From positions 1 to 64,000 of the forward strand of contig QXXF01000012.1 of NCBI GenBank assembly GCA_009911365.1: DNA of 64,000 nt, read 5' to 3'. Below, piece by piece: positions 24,802 to 33,768 of this stretch. Both the position numbers and the translations under genes were made by a program. The notes beneath the pieces are model-generated. The model had not been told where the DNA came from, made no database searches, and was given only the letters and a program-made list of their open reading frames with translations. Source of the stretch: Clostridiales bacterium. Its GTDB lineage: Bacteria > Bacillota > Clostridia > Peptostreptococcales > Anaerovoracaceae. The first letter of the stretch is position 1, and each line of letters begins with the position of its first letter.

Positions 24802-25683
24802 ATGAAAGAACGGGCAAAGGCCTTTTTCATTGATTTTGTCATTTTACTGCTGGCATGTTGCTGCAGCGCATTCGCGGTTGTAGGCGTCATGATCCCCAAC
24901 GGGCTCACGTCAGGCGGCATCACAGGCATCGCCCGCATCCTGCAGAAATTCGTAGACCTGGATTTTTCCATTCTTTATTACAGCCTGTCCTTAATCGTAT
25001 TGATGCTGGTCGCACTGTTCTTAGGCCTAAAAGAAGTCAAACGAGTTCTCCTATTATCGATTTTATATCCTGCGGTTCTCTTCGTTTTTGAGCAGTTTCC
25101 CATTCAACTTTTGGAAACAGAAGACATCCTGCTAGCCGCCATCTTTTCTGGCATCTTCACAGGCTCATACATCGGACTTGTTTTTTGGAGGGGTTACGCA
25201 TCGGCTGGCGCAGAGGCTATTGCTAAGATTTTCAGAAAGAGATTATTTCCAGGGGTTTCCTTGACGAAAATCCTGTTATGCGTTGACGGAACCATTATCA
25301 TTGCTTCTGCTTTTATCTATGGCAGAAACATCGCCCTCTACGCATTGATCACCCAGTTGATCATCACTAAGACATCAGAACTGATCATGTACGGCTTTGA
25401 AGACAAGATTGTCCAGCTTACCATCATCACTACCAAGACCGATGATATCCGGGACTATATCATCCATGACTTGGAACGGAGCGTGTCCATCTTTGACGCT
25501 AGAGGCGGGTATACCAATCAGGATCTGCGTCAGCTGGTGCTCTTATGTTCACCGAGAGAAAGCATGCGGGTGAAGAAAAAGCTAGCCCTTATCGACCCTC
25601 ACGCTTTTGTGGTGGTGACAAAGGCGGAAACCGTTTGGGGCGCTGGTAGAAGTTTTCATGACATCAGAAAGGATGATGAATAA
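24802..25683 (+). CDS. YitT family membrane protein
   Basis: A 293-residue membrane protein of the YitT (DUF161) family. Five or six hydrophobic segments lie within residues 10-195; the first block carries the conserved N-G-L-T-S-G-G-I-T-G-I-A. The C-terminal cytoplasmic DUF2179 domain (about 215-285) begins after Y-G-F-E-D-K and includes R-G-G-Y-T-N-Q-D and the V-V-T-K-A end. The transport function of the family is unproven. AGGAGG lies 12 bases before the ATG, slightly long. It is a single plus-strand gene between minus-strand neighbours. Confidence 0.92.
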   Translation: MKERAKAFFIDFVILLLACCCSAFAVVGVMIPNGLTSGGITGIARILQKFVDLDFSILYYSLSLIVLMLVALFLGLKEVKRVLLLSILYPAVLFVFEQFPIQLLETEDILLAAIFSGIFTGSYIGLVFWRGYASAGAEAIAKIFRKRLFPGVSLTKILLCVDGTIIIASAFIYGRNIALYALITQLIITKTSELIMYGFEDKIVQLTIITTKTDDIRDYIIHDLERSVSIFDARGGYTNQDLRQLVLLCSPRESMRVKKKLALIDPHAFVVVTKAETVWGAGRSFHDIRKDDE

Positions 25684-25711
25684 GGTCTGTCCCGTCTCTA
25701 TCCAGGTCTAT

Positions 25712-27101
25712 CTAGTTTGGAAGTCTCATCCTTTCGATCCTACACTGATGATGCTTTTTCTTATCATAATCGATACCGACTAATGGGACATTCCTAACAC
25801 CCTGCTCCTTTACCTTCCGCAGGTATCCCCTCTCTTTGATCTGCGAAATCGCCTCATCGCAAGAACTGCCCGTTTTCAGCTCCAAGACGATTGCCGGGAT
25901 TCCCTTCTTTTTTGGCAGAAAGGGATAATCACAATAACCTTTCCCGCTCTTCGCTTCACGTTCCACGTTATAATAATCCCTAGCCGCAAGATAGCAAAGG
26001 ATGATAACACAAGATAAAGAGTTTTCGTCCCCATAAGAGAGAAACGGGATTTCCCGATCATGAATATTTTCCAAAATAGCCGTAACTTTAGCTTCATTTC
26101 CATCCAAGGTGGCACTTAGCATTTCCTTCGATTGCTCCACAATGACTTTCACTTCGCCCATGATGTTATTCGCAAGGACTTGCTCGAACTTTTCCATCAA
26201 TTCCCGATTTGGTATTCGTACAGTGCCATCATAGTAAGATAAAAATCCGTATACCACCATGGCTGACAAAATCTTTTCGCGGGTGTCCAAAACCCGCTCC
26301 GCAGCACTGTAGCCGTTAATCTTCGCTTCCACTGGAATGCCGGCCACTAACCGCACTACGTCTTCACGTACTTCACCCACATTGTTTTCTATACAGTCAG
26401 CGATTTCATTCATTGGACCAGTTTCTGTCCAATACAATAACTCTGGCAAATGCCTCTGGACAGGGCCTGGCTGACAGAACATGGGTTGAACAGGCTCTTC
26501 CCATCACTGGTTCGATATCTATCGTACTAGGTCTTCAAATCTCCATAAGAGAGGGATCGCAACTCATCACACAATTGTCTGACTTCCATTTCATTGAAGC
26601 CAAAATAAGCGGCATAAACATTGTCGTTCATAAAGCTGTATTCAGCAAACATATTCAGTTCTGAGCCACTGGAATATTTGGTGATAGGCAGCATACCGGT
26701 CAGGTAAGCAAGCTCCACATAAGGTTGATTTTCAGCAGACCCTTGAGAAATTCCAGATAAGCCTCTTTGTCCCTTTCGGTCATGAAGGTTTTGTGGAAAA
26801 TCGCATCCCACTCATCTAAAATAAAAATAAAAGGCTCTCCCACAGCTGCGAGAAAATCGTTGATGGACATGCGCCTTCTCTTTTGGATCCCGTAGCGCTC
26901 CTCGATATCTTCTATAAGCCCGTCCCTTATATAATCGATATATTGCTCATAGCTTTGACAAGGATCGGGCAGTTTGCTCAAATCCATGAAAATCACATTA
27001 TGCTGTTTTAAATGCCGCAGGTAACCCTCTGTTGTCCCAATGGCTAGATGATCAAACAAAGCTCGGTTGTCCATTCCTTTTGTGTAATAGGCTCCTAACA
27101 T
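25712..27101 (-). pseudogene. decayed AAA-ATPase with PD-(D/E)XK-like C-terminus
   Basis: Three consecutive out-of-phase frames (27101-26700, 26811-26527 and 26482-25712) together read as one member of the family of predicted AAA-ATPases followed by a PD-(D/E)XK nuclease-like domain. Recognisable pieces are M-L-G-A-Y-Y-T-K-G-M-D-N-R, F-I-F-I-L-D-E-W-D-A-I-F (Walker B region), N-M-F-A-E-Y-S-F-M-N-D-N-V, and near the end I-V-L-E-L-K-T-G (nuclease core). The N-terminal part with Walker A is missing; the frame is cut off close to the end of the neighbouring symporter gene. Shifts near 26725 and 26470 and a deletion near 26530 break the rest. These genes commonly occur as variable multicopy families in gut anaerobes. 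Confidence 0.85.
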
Positions 27102-27181
27102 ATCTTGTCTGATGGCAAAAAAGATCCTTTGTTGTGGTTCAAAAGCAAAGGCAGTCTCAAGCCCGCCTTTTAAAAGCCCTC

Positions 27182-28729
27182 TTACTCTTCTTCCTCGCTG
27201 AGCGCGAACTTGGCCGGAACCGTCACTGTTTTTTCATACCAAGAGAAACAGTTTTCCACCATCTCACGATCTGGCTTTGGCGTGAGCCAGCTGATGACTG
27301 GTACAATGATCATCCCTGACAGCATAGCGAAAGCACCGGCATTGATCGGTGACTGGAGCAGCAGCGGAAAGCTCTCACGGAAGAGCAGGTTTAAGACCAT
27401 CAGCCCCGCACCCCAAATATAGCTACACCAGCAAGCGATCTTCGTAGTCCCCTTCCAGTAGAGACCATAAAGCAGCGGTGCTAGGAACGCTCCTGCTAAC
27501 GCACCCCAGGAAACACCCATGAGCTGAGCGATAAAAGTAACCGCACTCTTATACTGAACGATGGCGATAACCACAGAAATGGCGATGAACAGCACAATCA
27601 GCACTCGGATCAGCAAAACCTGCGTCCGCTCGGTCATGTTTTTGATAAAATTGTCCTTTAAAAAGTCAATGGTCAAGGTAGAACTGGAAGCAATAACCAG
27701 AGAAGAAAGGGTGGACATGGAAGCTGACAATACCAGCAGCACCACGAGTCCCACCAAAATATCTGGCAGATTGGAAATCATCGTAGGGATAATCGCATCA
27801 AACCCATCCGCTTCCACATCGATCTGATCAGAAAATAGTCTTCCAAAACCGCCCAGGAAATAGCAGCCGCCTGCCACAACCAAGGCAAACAACGTGGAAA
27901 TGATCGTCCCTTTATGAATGGAGCGTTCGCTTTCAATGGCATAAAACTTCTGCACCATCTGCGGCAGACCCCAAGTCCCTAAGGATGTGAGAATCACCAC
28001 GCCTAGCAGGTTCAGCGGATCCGGTCCTAGGAAAGAATTGAAAGCTCCTGGCATCTCGCTGACCGCAGGATCCTCTACCCGTGCCAGCCCATCCAGCGCT
28101 GCCATGAAGCCGCCCTTGCTCATAATGACCGCAGCGATGACAGCCACGATGCCAAAGAGCATGATGATTCCCTGGATAAAGTCATTGATGGCCGTAGCCA
28201 TGTAGCCTCCAGCGATAACATAAATCCCTGTCAGCACAGCCATGATGACGATGCATACTGTGTAGTCGATGTGAAAGGCCATGCCAAAGAGCCGTGAAAG
28301 GCCATTGTATAAAGATGCCGTATAAGGCACCAGGAACACGAAAATGATAGCCGAAGCACCGATCTTCAAAGATTTGCTGCCGAATCTCTTGCCAAAGAAT
28401 TCCGGCATGGTGGCGGAATCCAGGTGCTGGGTCATGATCCTGGTACGCCTGCCTAAGATCACCCAAGCCAAAAGGGAGCCAATCAGAGCGTTCCCGATCC
28501 CGATCCAAGTAGAAGCGATCCCATACTTCCAGCCGAATTGCCCGGCGTATCCGATAAAAATAACCGCAGAAAAGTAGGATGTCCCATAAGCGAAAGCCGT
28601 CAGCCATGGACCTACGGAACGCCCACCCAGCACAAAGCCGTCCACATCCGTGGCATGCCTTCGGCAATGGAGGCCAATTCCAATCATAACAGCAAAAAAT
28701 ACGCACAACAGTAAGATTTTAATCAACAT
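27182..28729 (-). CDS. sodium:solute symporter (SSS family), T-box controlled
   Basis: A 515-residue Na+-coupled symporter of the PanF/PutP-like SSS family with about 13 spans. Visible family blocks are F-V-L-G-G-R-S-V-G-P-W-L-T-A-F-A-Y-G-T-S-Y-F (N-terminal), G-G-Y-M-A-T-A-I-N-D-F-I-Q-G, G-T-W-G-L-P-Q-M-V-Q-K-F and S-A-S-M-S-T-L-S-S-L-V. ATG at 28729 has GGAG upstream; the frame opens earlier but inside the T-box terminator. It is directly preceded by a T-box leader with specifier UAC, so it is predicted to import tyrosine or a related aromatic compound. That substrate is inference. Confidence 0.93.
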   Translation of the reverse strand: MLIKILLLCVFFAVMIGIGLHCRRHATDVDGFVLGGRSVGPWLTAFAYGTSYFSAVIFIGYAGQFGWKYGIASTWIGIGNALIGSLLAWVILGRRTRIMTQHLDSATMPEFFGKRFGSKSLKIGASAIIFVFLVPYTASLYNGLSRLFGMAFHIDYTVCIVIMAVLTGIYVIAGGYMATAINDFIQGIIMLFGIVAVIAAVIMSKGGFMAALDGLARVEDPAVSEMPGAFNSFLGPDPLNLLGVVILTSLGTWGLPQMVQKFYAIESERSIHKGTIISTLFALVVAGGCYFLGGFGRLFSDQIDVEADGFDAIIPTMISNLPDILVGLVVLLVLSASMSTLSSLVIASSSTLTIDFLKDNFIKNMTERTQVLLIRVLIVLFIAISVVIAIVQYKSAVTFIAQLMGVSWGALAGAFLAPLLYGLYWKGTTKIACWCSYIWGAGLMVLNLLFRESFPLLLQSPINAGAFAMLSGMIIVPVISWLTPKPDREMVENCFSWYEKTVTVPAKFALSEEEE

Positions 28730-28775
28730 AGTTTCTCTCCGTCCTCTCTTTCTTGTATGTTGAAGGACAGTTTCC

Positions 28776-29065
28776 AAAAAATAAATAACCGCCCTCCGAA
28801 CTATGTTCAGAGGGCAGTTCCTATACCGCGTTACCACCTCTGTTCACCACAGCCTCACGGCTGGGGCCTCACTGAGTTCTTACTAAACTCGCTCACTATG
28901 ACGGGTGAACCCGTTCCAACCTACTTCACAAAGGGTGATTTTCCCTTCTGGTTCAGCGGACTGCTCTCAGAATGTATTCAGCCTATTTCCCTCCCGCGCC
29001 TCTCACCACCTGGCAACTCTCTGTTGGCTTCCACAAGCTTACTCTTTTCTGGTCTTCGCATTTCG
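28776..29065 (-). promoter_or_regulatory. T-box riboswitch, specifier UAC (tyrosine)
   Basis: The T-box sequence AGAGGTGGTAACGCGG is at 28826-28841 (minus), followed by the terminator stem CCCTCTGAAC/GTTCGGAGGG and a T-rich tail. Stem I is recognised from GAAGACCAGAAAAGAGTAA (AGTA bulge), AGAGAG and GGTGGTGAGA. The specifier position follows TGAA and reads UAC followed by A (28974-28976), the pattern GAA-NNN-A seen in this class. UAC is a tyrosine codon. Uncharged tRNA-Tyr would then switch on the symporter at 27182-28729. Confidence 0.85.
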
Positions 29066-29071
29066 AAATTT

Positions 29072-29100
29072 ATTATGGCACGAAAATTGTCGTAAGTCAA
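29072..29100 (-). promoter_or_regulatory. promoter of the T-box symporter unit
   Basis: A -35 TTGACT (29095-29100) and a -10 CATAAT (29072-29077) have 17 bases between. The predicted start near 29065 agrees with the 5' end of stem I. Confidence 0.7.
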
Positions 29101-29197
29101 GAAAAAACTTTGCTTTTTCTCATTTTCACTTTAATGCGTTATCCTGTTTCAAAACCCATGCCCCACAATGCCTGGCCTTGGCAAAACAAGTAGGGCC

Positions 29198-29911
29198 TTA
29201 GCGCACTTTTGTCTCATCCACTTGTTTCCTGCAGATCCCCCTAGCTAGATAAATGGCCGGCGTATCCGCCAAGCTGGTGACAATGAAGATCACATAACTA
29301 GAAAGGCAGATGCTGAGCATGGTTTCCATGCTGTACATGCCCCAAAAAGCACCGAAACTGTAGAGCACTGTGTTGAGAAGCTGAGAAACCAGCGTGGAAC
29401 CGTTGTTTCGTACCCACAAAAATCGCTTGGAATCCCCGCATCTTTTCTTGGTGAAATTCCACCATTTATGGTAAGCCCATACATCGAAACGCTGACAGAT
29501 CGCATACACCACGAAGCTGACGATCATCAACCGAGGCGTATTGGAAAAAATGGTTTCAAAGCTTTCCCTTGCCCAATCGCTGCCAGCAGGTTCATATAAA
29601 AGCCAGGACTGGGAAATGAGGATAAAGCTGATGGAGGTTGCGATTCCGATATTCACGGCTTTTTGCGCCGCCTCTTTTCCCGCTGTTTCGCTCAAAATGT
29701 CCGTGACCAAAAACGTGGATGCGAATAGGATGTTCCCCAATGTCTGCTCCATGCCAAAAGCATCCACCATCAACAGCACTTCTATGTTGGCCGTAATGGT
29801 GGCGATAGCCGTGCAGCAGTAAAGGCCTGTCTTTCCAAAGAGCCGGTACATGACCAGCACTCCGCTGTAAATCACCACTAGGGATAAAATTAAAAGGATC
29901 TCATTTGTCAT
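29198..29911 (-). CDS. yhhQ: queuosine precursor transporter (YhhQ/VUT family)
   Basis: A 237-residue membrane protein of the VUT/YhhQ family, importers of queuosine precursors (preQ0, preQ1 or queuine). About six membrane spans are visible, with family residues in T-D-I-L-S-E and N-N-G-S-T-L-V-S-Q-L-L-N-T. ATG at 29911 is preferred over 29917 because GGAGG is eight bases upstream of it. It overlaps the 3' end of the radical SAM gene by 11 bases, so the two are translationally linked and probably act on the same compound. Confidence 0.88.
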   Translation of the reverse strand: MTNEILLILSLVVIYSGVLVMYRLFGKTGLYCCTAIATITANIEVLLMVDAFGMEQTLGNILFASTFLVTDILSETAGKEAAQKAVNIGIATSISFILISQSWLLYEPAGSDWARESFETIFSNTPRLMIVSFVVYAICQRFDVWAYHKWWNFTKKRCGDSKRFLWVRNNGSTLVSQLLNTVLYSFGAFWGMYSMETMLSICLSSYVIFIVTSLADTPAIYLARGICRKQVDETKVR

Positions 29912-30617
29912 CTCCATCGCCTCCTACGCCGAAATCCGTATTTTCCAATAAAATATCCATTCTGCCATTGTTGCGGTAATTCGGATAAATCTCTTCCATG
30001 AACCGCTGCATCACCTTTTGGTCTGGTTCCATAGGTGAACTGTTTTTTGTCATCAGATTGACGCAAACCCGCTGAAACCACCTAAGCCCGATCTCCACGT
30101 CTTTTCTCATAGAAGCCGCTGTCTGACCTTCTAGTCCAAAGAGCAGGCAGACTTCATCAGCATGCTTCGCAATTGCCTCTGGCTCTGCGTATTCCATGCC
30201 CTTGACCAGCGTCTGTTCTCGAAACTCCGGGTCAAAAGTTTCCACACCCATTTTCACGATAACCTGAATGCCTTTGCGGGCAAAGCGTTCTCGAATAGCG
30301 GGCAGAGTTTCCCGATCCCGCCAGTGACATTCTATGTGCAGCCTCCGAATGGTCTTACTGCCACAGACCCGCTGGATCTCTGCCACAGTTTTTTCATCCA
30401 AATCGCAAAAACTACCGGAATTGATTACCTCCAAAACGCCAAAGCATCCCGTGATCTTTTCCAACTCCTTCTTGTTCAGCCTGAAATTTGCCGCTTCATC
30501 TTTAGAAAAATCCAAATGGTAATCGCAAAACCTGCACTTTCTCCATTTACAGCCGCTTCCCCGCAACAGCAGGATCTCTCTGGGATTTTTTTCTGTTATC
30601 ATGCTATACCTGTCCAT
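29901..30617 (-). CDS. radical SAM protein, QueL-like (queuine lyase candidate)
   Basis: A 238-residue radical SAM-like protein. The cluster Cys residues are in S-G-C-K-W-R-K-C-R-F-C-D-Y-H, which is C-x4-C-x2-C rather than the canonical C-x3-C-x2-C. Later it has L-E-V-I-N-S-G-S-F and G-V-E-T-F-D. In clostridia a radical SAM queuine lyase (QueL) clusters with YhhQ transporters and supports queuosine salvage; the overlap with the YhhQ gene suggests this is that enzyme or a relative. ATG at 30617 has AAGGA nine bases upstream; the frame extends to 30680 without a better start. A preQ0-pathway role is inferred from context only. Confidence 0.8.
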   Translation of the reverse strand: MDRYSMITEKNPREILLLRGSGCKWRKCRFCDYHLDFSKDEAANFRLNKKELEKITGCFGVLEVINSGSFCDLDEKTVAEIQRVCGSKTIRRLHIECHWRDRETLPAIRERFARKGIQVIVKMGVETFDPEFREQTLVKGMEYAEPEAIAKHADEVCLLFGLEGQTAASMRKDVEIGLRWFQRVCVNLMTKNSSPMEPDQKVMQRFMEEIYPNYRNNGRMDILLENTDFGVGGDGDDK

Positions 30618-30632
30618 TGTCTCCATTCCTTG

Positions 30633-30665
30633 TGTCACGCTCCGCTCCTTTACGTTCCCGCTACG
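30633..30665 (-). other. leader hairpin of the QueL-like/YhhQ unit
   Basis: The leader contains CGTTCCGC...GCGGGAACG, a near-perfect inverted repeat with one bulged G, between the promoter and the start codon. It does not match the preQ1-I consensus that I know. It may be an uncharacterised control element or a chance GC-rich stem. Confidence 0.3.
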
Positions 30666-30700
30666 TCCCGCGGAACGCAACGGGCCAAAATCACTTTCCT

Positions 30701-30729
30701 ATTGTAAACCTTTTGCGGCGGATAGTCAA
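30701..30729 (-). promoter_or_regulatory. promoter of the QueL-like/YhhQ unit
   Basis: A -35 TTGACT (30724-30729) and a -10 TACAAT (30701-30706) are 17 bases apart. The predicted start near 30694 leaves a leader of about 75 bases. Confidence 0.75.
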
Positions 30730-30768
30730 ATCTTTTGTCGATCTTGTCCGGAACTTGTAAAACTGTGG

Positions 30769-30774
30769 TATACT
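30769..30774 (+). promoter_or_regulatory. -10 close to a start codon (possible leaderless gene)
   Basis: TATACT ends eight bases before the ATG at 30782, with TTGTCC 19 bases upstream as a weak -35. No ribosome-binding site lies between. Transcription would begin at or within a base or two of the ATG. Confidence 0.45.
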
Positions 30775-30781
30775 AGTCCTC

Positions 30782-31477
30782 ATGAGTATGATTTACGTAT
30801 CGGAAACAGCAGATTCTTTGCTCCTGGAATATTTGACGGAGCAAGGCCACCAGGTCCGCATCATAAAAGCGACGGATGTCACTTATCCCCCCGTGTCCAC
30901 CCACCCAGACATTTACATGTGCGGTCTGGGGCCTAGCCGGCCCGTGTTTTTCGGCTGCCCAGAAAAACTAGGTCCAGCTTATCCAGAAAACATCCGCTAC
31001 AATGCCGTCTGTACGGGCAAGTATTTCATTCACAACCTGAAACGTTCGGATCCAGAGTTGTTGGAACAGGCCGCTGCCATGGAGGCCATCCATGTTTCCC
31101 AAGGATATACAAAATGCAATGTAGTGATCGTGGACGAGAATTCCATCATTACCTCGGACATGGGCATTTACAAAGCTTGCCGAGGAAAGCTGGACGCACT
31201 GCTGGTCCAGCCAGGTCATGTAAAGCTGCGCCGCTTTCCCTATGGATTCCTGGGCGGCGCATCAGGCAGGGTGGGAGACGCTGTTGTTTTCAACGGTGAT
31301 CTGTCGCGGCACCCGGATTTTGCGGCCATCTCGTCTTTTATCAAAGCGCATAATTTAGAGCTGGTCTATTTCCGCCAGTACCCGTTGGAGGATATCGGGA
31401 GCATTATCGAGGATCCTTGCCGCTTATTCTCCCGCAAGGAGCGCCCGAGGAGCGATCTTTCTGATTCTCAAAGATAG
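30782..31477 (+). CDS. DUF6873-like protein
   Basis: A 231-residue soluble protein that resembles the DUF6873 (GME-fold) family, recalled from the opening I-Y-V-S-E-T-A-D and the conserved C-G-L-G, N-A-V-C-T-G-K-Y-F-I-H-N, S-Q-G-Y-T-K-C-N and F-L-G-G-A-S-G-R-V segments. The function is unknown to me. The fold group includes arginine deiminase-like enzymes, and the conserved Cys, His and Glu residues could be catalytic, but that is speculation. No ribosome-binding site precedes the ATG. The 3' end overlaps the convergent permease gene by 54 bases. Confidence 0.78.
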   Translation: MSMIYVSETADSLLLEYLTEQGHQVRIIKATDVTYPPVSTHPDIYMCGLGPSRPVFFGCPEKLGPAYPENIRYNAVCTGKYFIHNLKRSDPELLEQAAAMEAIHVSQGYTKCNVVIVDENSIITSDMGIYKACRGKLDALLVQPGHVKLRRFPYGFLGGASGRVGDAVVFNGDLSRHPDFAAISSFIKAHNLELVYFRQYPLEDIGSIIEDPCRLFSRKERPRSDLSDSQR

Positions 31478-33766
31478 CAGGCAGGCAATGGCAAAGGCCA
31501 GCAGCACAAGCCCCACCCCTGCCACTGTGATGAATCCCACAGGGACCGCAAACGTACACTTGACGATGCCGATCCTGTTCAAGAATAGGGCAGTCAGCGG
31601 ATTGATAATTAGAGAACTGACCGTTAGTCCCACGGCTGTTGAAACAATAGCCGCTGGCATGAGGCTGGCCGCTGTCTGGAAAATCAGTTGTCTCGTGGTA
31701 AAGCCTAGGGCCTTCATGATCCCGTAATCCTGCTTTCGATTGTTCATCATTGTCCGTACCAGCAGATACAGCACAAAAGCGATGATAATCGCGCTCAGTA
31801 TGAATATAGCCACTACGATTATGGTCATCAAGGACACATAGACAGACGCAGACCCATCGAGGATGGACAAAATATTCAAGGCAGTGTTGATATCCCCCTC
31901 AAACAGCGTTTCCATCGCCTCGTTGAAATCGTCTATGTCCACATCCTCCGCCAGATTGAGATAATAGCTCAAATCGCTGAGCTTTCCTAATTTTTCATAG
32001 CCCGCCCTTGTGAGCAGACAGTCTTTGCCTAGGTTATTGCTGATTTGAGTAAATCCTGATATTAGGTAGGCTTCTTCCTTTCCCTCTACGGTCAAATGGA
32101 CCTCATCTCCCACTTTGAGTCCTTTTTCCTGTGCGTATTTTACTGCGACGGCTGTTTCATTGTCGTATTTTGGGAAACGCCCTTCCACACAAATATCCTG
32201 GTTGTTCGCCGCGGAGAAATCATCGCAAAGCGTGGCCATCAAGCCGACTCCCCCAACATGACGGACTTCTGTGGAATGGTAAAGATAGGCCTTTTCTACT
32301 CGTTTGTCTTCTTTCATTTTCTGTAAAAACGCATCTTCTGCTCTCGTGTTTATATTGACGCAGCTGTCCGCCGTCTCTCCCACGATTAGGTTCAGAAAAG
32401 ATGTCATGTCCTTGATCATGTTTTCTGTCATCACTCCTGAAAACACCACGATCAAGGAAATCACCAGCATAGTGACGCAGATGGTCACGTTCTGCTTGAT
32501 CCCAGAACAGGTGGCCTTCATTGAAAGGGCCAGGTTCAAAGGAAGTCCGGTTCGTTCCAGAGGGACGCAGTTACGTTTGAAATCGTGGGTTCGGGTACCC
32601 TGACGGAGGGCGGTGATGGGCTCGATATTTTTGATCCTGCGTGACGCTAACCATACGGCAGCGGCCACAGCCCCGCCCAGCACTCCAAGCACCATTGCCA
32701 ATGGTAGTGGCAGGAACCTGATATCATAAGGAATGCCTGTCTGCGAAACCATCATCTCATTAACTGCGGGAAACAGTCCATAAGAAAGCCCCGCACCCGC
32801 AGTGGCGGCGATCAGAGAAATGCCCAGAAATTGCAGCTGCAGCGAAGCCATCAGCTGCCTGCTGGTGTATCCCATTGCTTTCAGCGCACCAAGATTTTTC
32901 ATGTTTTCCTGGATGTAGTGGATAATATTAGAGGCAATAACCACCAAGGCGATCAGCAGTACGAAAAATGCCATGGCACTGACAACACCGGAACAGATCA
33001 TCTGAGAAATATACCGGGACTTGGACACAAGAGCGTAGGAATTGCTCAGCACCCGCAATTCAGGATATTTCGCTGATAGTTTGTTGTTGAGCATGGCCTC
33101 GAAATCTTCGCCCTCCCATTTGTCTGTCAGGCGCACGGAGGTCAGTATGGATTTCGGCGCGTAGCCCTTTTTCTCCAATTCCTGATATTTGTCATCCGTT
33201 AAAATCAATTCACACATGCTGCAATTGTGGGAGCCAGCCATGACGTTGTTGAAAAAACCGCAGACCTGATAGCATTCTTGACTGCTGCCTATGGTGATTT
33301 CAATGGTCTTTCCTACTGTGATGTCTCCCGTTTTATAGAGCATGGGCAGATAGACCCCGCTCGCGGGTCCTCCCTCTTCTACGATTTCCAGCTTTCCCAC
33401 GGAACGATCCAGTGCGGCTTGTTTTTCCAGAACCACGAAATCCGTGTTCATTTCCCCTCCATTATAGGCAAAGGAACCTACCATGCTCATGGCGTCATCC
33501 AAGCAGTATTCTTTTGTACGGCGATCTTGCTCCAAGGTCTGGGCAAGATACGCTTTCATCTCCTCTCCGCTTCCCTGCGCGCAGAGCGTAACGTGCTCCG
33601 CATTCAGCTTGTGGTGATAACGGTCGAAATTTTGTTTGTAATCCATGGCTAGCATCAGCCACAAATTCAGCATCAACGCAGCGAGCAGTATGAATACAAT
33701 GATCGCGGCGGTCTGCCCCTTTGCCCGACGCAAATTGGAGCATGCCAAAAGAACGCTTTTTCTCAT
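31424..33766 (-). CDS. FtsX-like ABC transporter permease
   Basis: A 780-residue permease with the duplicated FtsX architecture: an N-terminal span (about 18-40), a long extracytoplasmic domain (about 45-255), three spans (about 260-385), a middle pair, a second extracytoplasmic domain (about 470-610), and three C-terminal spans (about 620-770). The K-N-L-G-A-L-K-A-M-G-Y and Y-G-I-M-K-A-L-G-F motifs mark the two coupling regions that meet the ATPase. ATG at 33766 is preferred over the upstream GTG. It follows the ATPase gene with a two-base gap and is downstream of a two-component system, so it is probably a peptide-antibiotic or lipid-stress exporter. Confidence 0.92.
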   Translation of the reverse strand: MRKSVLLACSNLRRAKGQTAAIIVFILLAALMLNLWLMLAMDYKQNFDRYHHKLNAEHVTLCAQGSGEEMKAYLAQTLEQDRRTKEYCLDDAMSMVGSFAYNGGEMNTDFVVLEKQAALDRSVGKLEIVEEGGPASGVYLPMLYKTGDITVGKTIEITIGSSQECYQVCGFFNNVMAGSHNCSMCELILTDDKYQELEKKGYAPKSILTSVRLTDKWEGEDFEAMLNNKLSAKYPELRVLSNSYALVSKSRYISQMICSGVVSAMAFFVLLIALVVIASNIIHYIQENMKNLGALKAMGYTSRQLMASLQLQFLGISLIAATAGAGLSYGLFPAVNEMMVSQTGIPYDIRFLPLPLAMVLGVLGGAVAAAVWLASRRIKNIEPITALRQGTRTHDFKRNCVPLERTGLPLNLALSMKATCSGIKQNVTICVTMLVISLIVVFSGVMTENMIKDMTSFLNLIVGETADSCVNINTRAEDAFLQKMKEDKRVEKAYLYHSTEVRHVGGVGLMATLCDDFSAANNQDICVEGRFPKYDNETAVAVKYAQEKGLKVGDEVHLTVEGKEEAYLISGFTQISNNLGKDCLLTRAGYEKLGKLSDLSYYLNLAEDVDIDDFNEAMETLFEGDINTALNILSILDGSASVYVSLMTIIVVAIFILSAIIIAFVLYLLVRTMMNNRKQDYGIMKALGFTTRQLIFQTAASLMPAAIVSTAVGLTVSSLIINPLTALFLNRIGIVKCTFAVPVGFITVAGVGLVLLAFAIACLLSLRIRKIAPRALLAGE

Positions 33767-33768
33767 CC

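Noticed and set aside
28820-29065. Proline T-box, suggested by similarity of the symporter to PutP
   Set aside because: No CCN triplet is present at the specifier position; the triplet after GAA is UAC.
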